Of a stretch of 33,986 bases of DNA, positions 18,095 to 26,391 are shown one piece after another (the first letter of the stretch is position 1; each line of letters opens with the position of its first letter). A program made the translations under genes and the position numbers. Where the stretch lies: the NCBI GenBank assembly GCA_027729805.1, contig JAQCEO010000002.1, positions 1 through 33,986 on the forward strand, given 5' to 3'. The stretch is from Actinomycetota bacterium. GTDB taxonomy: Bacteria > Actinomycetota > Actinomycetes > S36-B12. The notes beneath the pieces were generated by a model, which was given only the letters and a program-made list of their open reading frames with translations, searched no databases and was not told the DNA's origin.

Positions 18095-19120
18095 ATGCGC
18101 ATTGGAGTATTGACCGGGGGCGGTGACTGCCCGGGCCTGAATGCTGTTATTCGTGGCATCGTGCGACGTGGGGTAAGTGATTACGGCTTTTCCTTTGTCG
18201 GGTTTCGCGATGGCTGGAAAGGCCCACTCGAAGGTGTCACCATGCCGTTGGATATCGATGCGGTCCGCGGCATCTTGCCCCGCGGCGGCACCATTCTTGG
18301 CTCATCGCGCACCAACCCACTAAAAGTTGATGGCGGTATCAAGACGATCGAGAAGAATCTAAGTGACCTTGGCATAGACGCGTTGATCGCCATCGGCGGC
18401 GAGGACACTCTCGGTGTGGCGACCGTCCTGCATGAATATGGTATTTCGGTGGTCGGCGTACCAAAAACAATTGACAATGATCTAAGCGGGACGGACTACA
18501 CCTTCGGGTTCGATACCGCAGTGATGATCGCGACCGAAGCGATTGATCGCCTACATACCACCGCGGAGTCACACCACCGGGTACTCATTTGCGAGGTCAT
18601 GGGCCGGCACGCCGGCTGGATTGCCCTGCACTCGGGAATGGCTGGCGGCGCGAACGGCATTTTGATTCCAGAAGTGCCATTTGACCTAAATGAGGTGGTG
18701 GGCTGGGTTGAGTCTCGGTTCCGGTCCCATTATTCACCGATTCTGGTGGTTTCCGAAGGCGCACTACCCAAAAACGGTGATCTCATCACCAAGGACGCCA
18801 CCCTCGATGCCTTCGGCCATGTCAAGTTGTCGGGAATCGGCGAGTGGTTGGCCGGCCAGATCGAAACTCGCACCGGCAAAGAGGCTCGAACCACGGTGCT
18901 CGGCCATGTGCAGCGCGGCGGCACCCCAACCGCATTTGACCGGGTGCTGGCAACCCGCTTCGGCCTTAATGCGGTCACCGCGGCTATGGATCAGGACTGG
19001 GGCAAGATGGTGGCCCTGCAGGGCACCGACATCGTTCGGGTGCCGTTGGCGGTGGCTACCGGGGCACTGAAAACAGTGCCCTTGGCCCGGTATGCAGAGG
19101 CAACCGCCTTCTTTGGCTGA
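18095..19120 (+). CDS. pfkA: 6-phosphofructokinase, predicted PPi-dependent type
   Basis: GVLTGGGDCPGLNAVIRG, GGTILGSSRTNP, GGEDTLGVA, PKTIDNDLSGTDYTFGFDTA, GHVQRGGTPTAFDR. Confidence 0.95.
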   Translation: MRIGVLTGGGDCPGLNAVIRGIVRRGVSDYGFSFVGFRDGWKGPLEGVTMPLDIDAVRGILPRGGTILGSSRTNPLKVDGGIKTIEKNLSDLGIDALIAIGGEDTLGVATVLHEYGISVVGVPKTIDNDLSGTDYTFGFDTAVMIATEAIDRLHTTAESHHRVLICEVMGRHAGWIALHSGMAGGANGILIPEVPFDLNEVVGWVESRFRSHYSPILVVSEGALPKNGDLITKDATLDAFGHVKLSGIGEWLAGQIETRTGKEARTTVLGHVQRGGTPTAFDRVLATRFGLNAVTAAMDQDWGKMVALQGTDIVRVPLAVATGALKTVPLARYAEATAFFG

Positions 19121-19140
19121 ACCTGCTCTACCCTTGGCCC

Positions 19141-20502
19141 ATGTCCGCAGCACCTGCTCCAGATCAAGTGCGCCCGGGGCAACTAGCTAACTGGCCGGAC
19201 TTACCCGCCCACCAACAGCCGCCATGGCCAGATGCCGGTGAATTGGCCCGCGCGGTGGCCGAATTGCGGACCTTGCCACCGCTGGTATTCGCCGGGGAAT
19301 GCGATATTTTGCTGGAGCGGTTGGCAGCGGCGGCCCGGGGCGAAGCATTCGTCCTGATGGGTGGAGACTGCGCCGAAACCTTCGAGGCCAATACCGCTGA
19401 CTCAATTCGTTCTCGACTGCAAACGGTGCTTCAGATGTCAGTGGTCTTGACCTACGCGGCGTCACTACCCGTGGTTAAGGTCGGCCGATTGGCGGGGCAG
19501 TACTTCAAGCCACGCACCAAATTGACTGAATTACGCGATGGTGTTGAGTTGACCTCGTACTTTGGCGATGCGGTGAACTCGATGGAGTTCACCGAGCAAG
19601 CCCGTCGCCCAGACGCGCGGCGGTTAGTCCGGGCCTATAACGCATCTAGCGCCGCACTAAATCTCGTTCGGGCATTTACCCAGGGTGGCTATGCGGATCT
19701 GCGTCAGGTACATGCCTGGAATCAGGATTTCGTGCGCGACTCAACCGCGGGTCAGCGCTACGACACGTTGGCGGCTGAAATTGATCGTGCTCTGTCTTTC
19801 ATGCACGCGTGCGGTGCCAATCCGGACGAGTTCAAACGGGTTGAGTTCTTCGCGGCGCATGAAGCGTTGTCCATTGACTATGAGCGTGCGATGACCCGCA
19901 TTGACTCGCGAACGGGTTCGCCCTATGACGTCTCCGGACACTTCCTGTGGATCGGGGAGCGCACCCGGCAACTTGATGCGGCCCATGTGCAGTTTGCATC
20001 GGTGATCCACAACCCGGTCGGAGTCAAAGTTGGCCCGACGGCCGTGGCCGATGACATTGTGGAGATTGCCGAACGGCTAAACCCAAATCGAATTCCCGGC
20101 CGACTTACCCTCATAACTCGGATGGGTGCAGGTCAGGTACGCGAGGTGTTACCCGGTATCGTCCAAAAAGTCGATGCCAGTGGCGTGCCGGTGGTGTGGG
20201 TTTGTGATCCAATGCATGGCAACACCCGGGAAGCAACAACCGGACACAAGACCAGGGTTTTCGATGATGTTATTGACGAGGTCAAGGGCTTCTTCGAAGT
20301 ACATCGTGGGTTCGGTACCTTACCCGGTGGGATCCATATTGAATTAACCGGTGATGACGTCACCGAGTGTGTCGGTGGCACCGGCGGCGTGTTGGAGGAT
20401 AATCTTGGGGACCGCTACGAGACCGCCTGCGATCCCAGGTTGAATCGAGAGCAAAGCCTAGAGTTGGCTTTTCTGGTCGCCGACATGCTCATTACCCGGT
20501 AA
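19141..20502 (+). CDS. aroG: 3-deoxy-7-phosphoheptulonate synthase, class II
   Basis: FVLMGGDCAETFE, GRLAGQYFKPR, WVCDPMHGNT, GGIHIELTGDDVTECVGG motifs. Confidence 0.96.
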   Translation: MSAAPAPDQVRPGQLANWPDLPAHQQPPWPDAGELARAVAELRTLPPLVFAGECDILLERLAAAARGEAFVLMGGDCAETFEANTADSIRSRLQTVLQMSVVLTYAASLPVVKVGRLAGQYFKPRTKLTELRDGVELTSYFGDAVNSMEFTEQARRPDARRLVRAYNASSAALNLVRAFTQGGYADLRQVHAWNQDFVRDSTAGQRYDTLAAEIDRALSFMHACGANPDEFKRVEFFAAHEALSIDYERAMTRIDSRTGSPYDVSGHFLWIGERTRQLDAAHVQFASVIHNPVGVKVGPTAVADDIVEIAERLNPNRIPGRLTLITRMGAGQVREVLPGIVQKVDASGVPVVWVCDPMHGNTREATTGHKTRVFDDVIDEVKGFFEVHRGFGTLPGGIHIELTGDDVTECVGGTGGVLEDNLGDRYETACDPRLNREQSLELAFLVADMLITR

Positions 20503-20511
20503 GGCAGCTCA

Positions 20512-21000
20512 TTGGCGCAATTGCCTTACACGAGCATCAAAATACCCGGTGGCACCGTCACGGTCGTGGTCGACGATCGCGTAGTGGTGGCTTCGTCATT
20601 TCTGGGTATCGCTGACATCCGGTCCAGACTGTCACCGGAATTAATATTCAAGAAAGCCAAACTCGCCGACCTGGAAAACGTGCTGCAACGCTATCGCGCG
20701 GGTGAGTTAACAGCCCTTGACGAAGTTGAGGTTGCACAACCCGGCGGGCCATTCCAGCAGGAGGTGTGGACTGCAATGCGCACCATCGAACCTGGATCCA
20801 TTGATAGTTACGGCGGTTTGGCAGCGCGGGCGGGTCGGCCGCGTGCCTATCGTGCGGTGGGCACGGCGTGCTCGGCGAATCTGGTGGCACCTTTCGTGCC
20901 CTGCCATCGAGTTGTTTCGGCGAATGGGATTGGCGGCTATGGCTATGGCCTGGCGGTTAAACGGGCATTACTCGAACACGAGGGCGCTAGCCTCGGCTGA
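20512..21000 (+). CDS. ogt: Methylated-DNA-[protein]-cysteine S-methyltransferase
   Basis: FQQEVWTAMRTIEPGSIDSYGGLAARAGRPRAYRAVGTACSANLVAPFVPCHRVVSANG (PCHRV active site). Confidence 0.95.
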   Translation: MAQLPYTSIKIPGGTVTVVVDDRVVVASSFLGIADIRSRLSPELIFKKAKLADLENVLQRYRAGELTALDEVEVAQPGGPFQQEVWTAMRTIEPGSIDSYGGLAARAGRPRAYRAVGTACSANLVAPFVPCHRVVSANGIGGYGYGLAVKRALLEHEGASLG

Positions 21001-22453
21001 GAAACTGCGCCAGGCGGGCAAGGGTGCCAGCGATGTCATCGGTGCTGGTGCTCGGATTGATGGTGCATAGGCGCAGTACGGTGCGACCTTTTAACACCGT
21101 ACTTGAGACCACGGCGTAACCATCCTCGGTGAGTTCGGCGGCTGCTCGCACGTGGTCTGCGGCATTGGCATTTACTCCAGCGAAAGTCACGATGCCTAAG
21201 GCCGCCGGGGTGATGACTTCTAGTCGCTCGTCCTGCTCTACTAGGTATTGGGCGTACTCCGCCAAGCCAATGCCGCGATTTATCGCATCGGCCAGAGTTT
21301 GAAGTCCATAGGACCGGAAGGTGAGCCAGAGTTTGACGGCGCGACTTCGGCGGGTTAGTTCAAGGCTTCGGTTTTGCATTTCGACGGCGCCACCGGAGAC
21401 GTCTTTGAGGTACTCGGGGTTCATAGCGAAGGTCTGCTCAAGGGCGCCGGGAGTTTTGACGAACAGGCAGGCGATGTCATAAGGCTGAAACAGCCACTTA
21501 TGTGGGTCGGTAACGAACGAGTCAGCTCGGTCTAGGCCTGGGAGTGCTGATCGGCCGCGCTCGCAAAGGGCGGCTGGGCCGCCATAAGCACCATCGACAT
21601 GCAGCCACATCTTAAACGATTCACAGATATCGCCAATCGCGGGCAGGTCGTCGACGGTACCTGTATTGGTGGTTCCCGCGGTGGCGATGACCAGCATCGG
21701 GTGTAACCCATTTTCGATATCGGTTTCGATGGCGGTTTTGAGATCGAGTGGGTTGAGCCTAAAAGTGTCGTCGGTCGCGAGAATGCGAATATGCTCAGTA
21801 GGCTGCCCGATCGCGGGCAGGCCGCGGTTGATTGAGGAATGGGTTTGATCCGAAAGATAGATGACGCCCGGGCCATTAAAATTGCGCGCGGTGATCACCG
21901 CGGTGATATTTGCCATTGAGCCGCCAGAAAGTAGTACTCCCTCACATGATGGGGCCAAGCCCATCCCATCGCGCAGCCATGCGCAGACGATGGTTTCAAG
22001 GGTGCTTGGTCCAGATCCGCCACCCCATGATGAGGCCACCGACTGCATTCCGGTGGCTAGCCACTCACCCAGGATCGCTGGGTATGAGGATGGGCCGGGG
22101 ACGCGGGCGAAATAACGCGGATGCTCGCCATGTTGCTGATTGGCCAGCGCGATGTCAGCGAGGGTGGTGAGGTTTCCCGAAATCGGGGAGCCCTGCTGGG
22201 GGATTGGTCCACCTAATTGGGCGGTCAGGGTGTCTAGGTCACCAGTAGTTAATGCGCGTTGCTGACCGATGGTGGTCAGGTGCTCGATGACCCGATCAAC
22301 AACCTCGTAGCCGAGGCGGCGCATTTGGGATTCATCCAAGGCCAAGATATCTGCCGGGATAGCAAGAGCCAGCCGGGTGGCATCTGGTAGATCCGGTAGA
22401 TCTGGTAGATCTGGTAGATCTGGCATGGTGTTCCGTTCATCAAAGGGGACCAA
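20987..22453 (-). CDS. Pyridoxal-phosphate-dependent group II decarboxylase (aromatic amino acid / DABA decarboxylase-like)
   Basis: LLSGGSMANITAV, LHVDGAYGGPA, SFVTDPHKWLFQPYD (PLP lysine). Start may be ATG 22426 (MPDLPDLPDLPDLPD). Confidence 0.9.
   Translation of the reverse strand: MVPFDERNTMPDLPDLPDLPDLPDATRLALAIPADILALDESQMRRLGYEVVDRVIEHLTTIGQQRALTTGDLDTLTAQLGGPIPQQGSPISGNLTTLADIALANQQHGEHPRYFARVPGPSSYPAILGEWLATGMQSVASSWGGGSGPSTLETIVCAWLRDGMGLAPSCEGVLLSGGSMANITAVITARNFNGPGVIYLSDQTHSSINRGLPAIGQPTEHIRILATDDTFRLNPLDLKTAIETDIENGLHPMLVIATAGTTNTGTVDDLPAIGDICESFKMWLHVDGAYGGPAALCERGRSALPGLDRADSFVTDPHKWLFQPYDIACLFVKTPGALEQTFAMNPEYLKDVSGGAVEMQNRSLELTRRSRAVKLWLTFRSYGLQTLADAINRGIGLAEYAQYLVEQDERLEVITPAALGIVTFAGVNANAADHVRAAAELTEDGYAVVSSTVLKGRTVLRLCTINPSTSTDDIAGTLARLAQFLSRG
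22383..22418. repeat. 9-bp tandem repeat (tctggtaga)x4 encoding an in-frame PDL repeat
   Basis: Read directly: tctggtaga tccggtaga tctggtaga tctggtaga, then the partial unit tctgg. Encodes the PDLPDLPDLPD N-terminus. Confidence 0.95.
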
Positions 22454-22462
22454 ATGCTATGT

Positions 22463-24391
22463 CTAGATAATACGAATAATGACTTGACCGCCCCTTGGGA
22501 TCATGGTGCCGGCCGGCGGGTCTTGGGAATAGACCCGGTCAAGTGGTGTCGCTGCAGCCTCGATGACCTTCGGTTTTAGGCCAAGGCCCTTAAGGGTGCT
22601 GATGGCCTTTTTCTTGGGCAGATCGACGAGACTGGGTACCTCGACCGGCGGCGGACCCTTGGAGGTAACTAGCTCAACCTCGGTACCGGAGTTGACCACG
22701 GTGCCTTCGGCCGGCCGAACAGCGATCACCAGACCCTCGGCGATCTGTTCCGAGAACTTCTCCTTGGTGAGCACGATCAGGCCAAGATCAGTAAGGGCGC
22801 TAGCTACGACCCCAGCTTTTTTGCCCACCACCTGGGGGATGGGCACCGGCTTTGGTCCTTTAGAGATAGAAATATCAACGCGGGTGCCCGGTTTGACTTC
22901 GGTCCCTGTCTCCGGAGTCGTACTAGCCACCGCGTTCGCGGGTACCTTGTCGTCAAATACCGAGGTGGTAGAGCCAATTACCAAATTAGCACCCGTTAAC
23001 GCTGCGGTAGCTTCGGCGGCGGTGAGCCCTTGCACTTTTGGTATGACATAACGCTCCGGGCCTTTGGAAATAATGGCGCCGACCGCACCCGTCTCGCGGA
23101 CCGCCGCACCTGGTGCTGGGTCGCTACTGATGACCAGATCGGCGGGTACTTCTTCACTGAATTGTTCCTCGATAACAACCAGTGAGAGTCCGGCAGCACC
23201 AAGAGTTGCGGTGGCAGCCGCAGTGGACTGACCAACGATATTAGGAGTAGGTACTGATTTACCGGTGGCGAGTAACCAACCGCCGATACCGGCCCCGAGA
23301 ACCACGAGCACGATTACTAATGCGACCCAAGGTCCCTTGCGCCGTCGACGGTGTCTGACGTCGGCTATTGGTGGCGAAACTACCGGCCTTGCTGCAACCG
23401 GTTTCCCAGCAGCGAGGCGGGCTGCGACGGACGCGTCTACCACCAAGGTGTCATGTGATTCCACGAACGGCCTAGGTGGTGGCAGGTTAATGCGAACCCT
23501 TTTTACATCGGCGAGAAACTCGGCGGCCCGCTGGTATCGCAAACTAGCCTCGCGCCGTGTTGCGTGAATAACTAGGGCGTCGATCTCAGGTGGAATTATC
23601 GGCCGCATTGTGGACGGCGCTGGCACGTCACTGTTGACATGTGCATAGGCGACCGAGAGCGGGCTGTCGCCCGCATGGGGGACCTGCCCGGTTACCATTT
23701 CGAAAAGCAGGATCCCTGCGGCATAAAGGTCTGAGCGTTCGTCGGCATCACCGTGCTCAACTTGTTCAGGTGAAAGATAGGCGACCGTGCCCATAATCAA
23801 CCCCTGGGTGGCGCTGGTATTCGAAGTCGAAACGGCGCGTGCCAAACCGAAGTCGGCAACTTTCACCCGACCGTCATCGGCCAAAAGCACATTCTCAGGC
23901 TTAATGTCGCGATGTACGAAACCGGCCGCATGGGCGGCAGCGAGGCCTTCGAGCACCGGGTCAAGAATGACTAGGGCCTGCTCGGGTGTTAACGGCCCGA
24001 AGTCGCGCATCACATCGCGCAAAGTTCGTCCCGGAACCATCTCCATTGCCAGGTAGATCAGGTTGTCACTGTGTCCTTGGTCATAGACCGCCACGACATG
24101 TGGGTGCGACAGGCGCGCCGCCGATTTGGCCTCACGTTCAAAGCGGGCAACAAAATCCGGATCCTCAGCGAGGTGGCGGTGCATTACTTTTAGGGCAACC
24201 ACGCGGTCCAGCCGCAAATCAACAGCCTCGTAAACAGTTGCCATACCGCCTCGGGCGAGGCGCGCACGCACCAAGTAGCGCCCATCAATTGTCTGCCCGA
24301 CTAACGGGTCCGGTACAGACTTCTCCACCCTTGTGATTCTAGGTACGCCCACCGCGCCGGTGCTGTTGCCACGCTTGCCGGGGCGGGTCAA
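22463..24391 (-). CDS. Serine/threonine protein kinase with TM segment and about four PASTA domains (PknB/PknL-type)
   Basis: RGGMATVYEA, VHRDIKPENVLL, VADFGLA, GTVAYLSPEQ, GPWVALVIVLVVLGAGIGGWLLATG TM segment, repeated VPxVxGxxxxxAxxxLxxxGL units. Confidence 0.95.
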   Translation of the reverse strand: MTRPGKRGNSTGAVGVPRITRVEKSVPDPLVGQTIDGRYLVRARLARGGMATVYEAVDLRLDRVVALKVMHRHLAEDPDFVARFEREAKSAARLSHPHVVAVYDQGHSDNLIYLAMEMVPGRTLRDVMRDFGPLTPEQALVILDPVLEGLAAAHAAGFVHRDIKPENVLLADDGRVKVADFGLARAVSTSNTSATQGLIMGTVAYLSPEQVEHGDADERSDLYAAGILLFEMVTGQVPHAGDSPLSVAYAHVNSDVPAPSTMRPIIPPEIDALVIHATRREASLRYQRAAEFLADVKRVRINLPPPRPFVESHDTLVVDASVAARLAAGKPVAARPVVSPPIADVRHRRRRKGPWVALVIVLVVLGAGIGGWLLATGKSVPTPNIVGQSTAAATATLGAAGLSLVVIEEQFSEEVPADLVISSDPAPGAAVRETGAVGAIISKGPERYVIPKVQGLTAAEATAALTGANLVIGSTTSVFDDKVPANAVASTTPETGTEVKPGTRVDISISKGPKPVPIPQVVGKKAGVVASALTDLGLIVLTKEKFSEQIAEGLVIAVRPAEGTVVNSGTEVELVTSKGPPPVEVPSLVDLPKKKAISTLKGLGLKPKVIEAAATPLDRVYSQDPPAGTMIPRGGQVIIRII

Positions 24392-24398
24392 GTACTAC

Positions 24399-24944
24399 CT
24401 AGTGCTCCAGTAGCGGCAAGACTGCCAGCACTCGGTCTTCGACGGTGCCGTCAATTCGATTTACTTCGATGCCGGCAGGTGCCAGCAGATTTCCCACCAC
24501 CTCGAAAATCAATTCATCCACCCGTGCTCGGTATTGCGGACCATCGCGTTGGTCACCATCTGGTTCCCATGGGATGTCAGTACCGCACCAGATCAAAGTT
24601 CGGTACGTCATGGCGTGCAAGGTCGCCGGCTCAAGCAGGGAAGAATCATTGAAATAAGCGATGCTGTAGATGGCCGTCATTATGGCAGCGGGGTCGCAAA
24701 CAATAAGTGTTTGAGGGCCGGTCCGAGCCAAGGCACTGGCTTCCGCGGCCACTTGAGTCTGCATGATTTTAGGTTGCTCGGATGCCGTAGGCGCGCGCCC
24801 TGTCGTGCTGACGAACTCGCGCAAGTACTCGGGTACTGAAACGGCGTCAAGTCGCCCGCACAAGGCCTGGGCCAGGGTGGTCTTGCCGGTGCATTCACCG
24901 CCGAGTAACCCGATTGTTCGTGGTCGCCCAGTTGACGGGCTCAC
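24399..24944 (-). CDS. NadR-like P-loop kinase (ribosylnicotinamide kinase-type domain, no adenylyltransferase domain)
   Basis: IGLLGGECTGKTTLAQAL Walker A, VPEYLREFV, DG..YRARVDEL. GTG at 24944 overlaps the stop of the upstream transporter (GTGA). Track N-terminal extension to 25106 rejected. Confidence 0.8.
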   Translation of the reverse strand: MSPSTGRPRTIGLLGGECTGKTTLAQALCGRLDAVSVPEYLREFVSTTGRAPTASEQPKIMQTQVAAEASALARTGPQTLIVCDPAAIMTAIYSIAYFNDSSLLEPATLHAMTYRTLIWCGTDIPWEPDGDQRDGPQYRARVDELIFEVVGNLLAPAGIEVNRIDGTVEDRVLAVLPLLEH

Positions 24945-25546
24945 GGGTGCACCGGGTCTAGCAGCGGTGCCCGTTTTGCGAGCCAACTGCGCAGGCCAAT
25001 GACCGCCAGCACAATTAGCACCGCGTAAAACAACGAGGTGAACCAGAGGTTTTGCGTGGCGTAAAGAACTGCTCCGACAACGTTGACGACAATCCAAAGT
25101 ACCCATGACTCCGCGTACTCACGGACCATCAGCACTTGGGCCACGACACTGCCGACAAAGACAAAAGTATCGGGCCAAGGGGCCGGATCCCCGATGGCCG
25201 CAAGGACGGGCACCAAGGCGAGCCAGGCCACGAGGCTGCCAACCAAGAGGAGCAAGCGGGTGCGGTTGCTGACGGTGGTTGGGGTGATGGATTTTGGCCC
25301 CCAGCCGAACCACCCCCAGATTGCGGCACCAATAAACACCAATTGCAGGGCCGCGGTGCCATAAAGGGCGTACTCCCAAAGCAGCCAGCCGTAAAGGGCA
25401 CTTGAGAGGAAATAGAACGGCCAAGCCCATCGCGTCCCGCGTATTGCTAGGCCGATTCCGATGAATGCGGTAATTACAGCCAGCAACTCGAGCACAGTTA
25501 CGTCATAGTTCCAAGCACTGAAGGCTACGTTCATAAACATTGACAT
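24941..25546 (-). CDS. PnuC-family vitamin transporter, predicted thiamine-type (PnuT) from its riboswitch
   Basis: Multi-TM PnuC pattern (LELLAVITAFIGIGLAIRGTRWAWPFYFLSSALYGWLLWEYALYGTAALQLVFIGAAIWGWFGW; WVLWIVVNVVGAVLYATQNLWFTSLFYAVLIVLAVIGLRSW). Confidence 0.88.
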   Translation of the reverse strand: MSMFMNVAFSAWNYDVTVLELLAVITAFIGIGLAIRGTRWAWPFYFLSSALYGWLLWEYALYGTAALQLVFIGAAIWGWFGWGPKSITPTTVSNRTRLLLLVGSLVAWLALVPVLAAIGDPAPWPDTFVFVGSVVAQVLMVREYAESWVLWIVVNVVGAVLYATQNLWFTSLFYAVLIVLAVIGLRSWLAKRAPLLDPVHP

Positions 25547-25550
25547 TGAA

Positions 25551-25640
25551 CTCCTCCCTTCGCCGGAATTACCCGGACAGGTTCGAACGGTCGGCGAAGC
25601 CGTGCTTTCGCCCTCTCAGCTCCACTAGGCAGGAGCTCCC
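25551..25640 (-). promoter_or_regulatory. TPP (THI-box) riboswitch
   Basis: Minus strand reads GGGAGCTCCTGCCTAGTGGAGCTGAGAGGGCGAAAGCACGGCTTCGCCGACCGTTCGAACCTGTCCGGGTAATTCCGGCGAAGGGAGGAG. Contains THI-box elements CTGAGA, GACC..TGAACCTG-like, CCGGGTAAT.CCGGCGAAGGGA. The 3' end includes the SD of the downstream gene. Confidence 0.95.
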
Positions 25641-25669
25641 GTGCATTTTTAGTTGTGTTAGGAGAGTAT

Positions 25670-26014
25670 ATGACCGTGCCTTCCAATTTGTCATATATAG
25701 CGATCCTGGTTTTCGTTCTAGCCGGCAGCGCTTGGCTGGAGGTATTTTGCCGAACCCGGGTATTTCGCCGGGCTAAGCGATTGGCCTTGAGTATCGTCCC
25801 AGCGGTTGCCTTGTTCTTTTGTTGGGATGTTTACGCAATCGCTAATGGCCACTGGTGGTTTGATAAAGATCGCATCACCGGATGGTATTTGCCAGGTGCG
25901 GTTCCGATTGATGAGGTTCTTTTCTTCATCGTAATTCCGATCGCGGCAATTTTAACTTTAGAGGCTGTTCGATCGGTCAAAGGCTGGACAGTCGGCGATG
26001 AGGAAAGCTCATAA
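25670..26014 (+). CDS. crtYc: Lycopene cyclase subunit/domain CrtYc-like
   Basis: Three-TM lycopene cyclase domain (WDVYAIANGHWWFDKDRITGWYLPGAVPIDEVLFFIVIP). ATG 25670 with SD ttaggag; track ORF begins at 25655. Confidence 0.9.
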   Translation: MTVPSNLSYIAILVFVLAGSAWLEVFCRTRVFRRAKRLALSIVPAVALFFCWDVYAIANGHWWFDKDRITGWYLPGAVPIDEVLFFIVIPIAAILTLEAVRSVKGWTVGDEESS

Positions 26015-26391
26015 TGACTTACACACAACTTGGGTGTCTCGCCATCATTCTTGTAGTCGTGATCGATTTATTTTTACTGCGCACCAAATTGATTACGCGT
26101 AAGGTGTTCTGGGTCTCATACGCGATTATCGTTTTATTCCAACTCATAACCAATGGCATGTTCACCGGGTTCGGCATTGTGCGCTATAACGATGCAGCCA
26201 TCATCGGGGGTAGCTCACCGGAGGATGGGCCGCCACCATTCATCGGTGATGGGCGGCTCGCCTTCGCGCCGGTTGAGGATTTGCTATTCGGATTCGCAAT
26301 CGTGCTGCTTTCGCTGGGCTGCTGGGTTTGGCTCGGGCGCCATGGCGTGCAACGCACGCCGAAAGCCGGCCCACCTATTTGGCGGCGCTAG
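26014..26391 (+). CDS. crtYd: Lycopene cyclase subunit/domain CrtYd-like
   Basis: Second lycopene cyclase domain (FQLITNGMFTGFGIVRYN...PVEDLLFGF); overlaps the crtYc stop. Confidence 0.88.
   Translation: MTYTQLGCLAIILVVVIDLFLLRTKLITRKVFWVSYAIIVLFQLITNGMFTGFGIVRYNDAAIIGGSSPEDGPPPFIGDGRLAFAPVEDLLFGFAIVLLSLGCWVWLGRHGVQRTPKAGPPIWRR

Noticed and set aside
24945-25106. N-terminal extension of the NadR-like kinase ORF.
   Set aside because: It overlaps the PnuC-family C-terminal TM coding region. The GTGA overlap at 24941-24944 gives a natural start immediately before the Walker A region.
25540-25776. 78-aa plus-strand ORF across the riboswitch.
   Set aside because: It is explained entirely by the TPP aptamer antisense strand and the start of crtYc.
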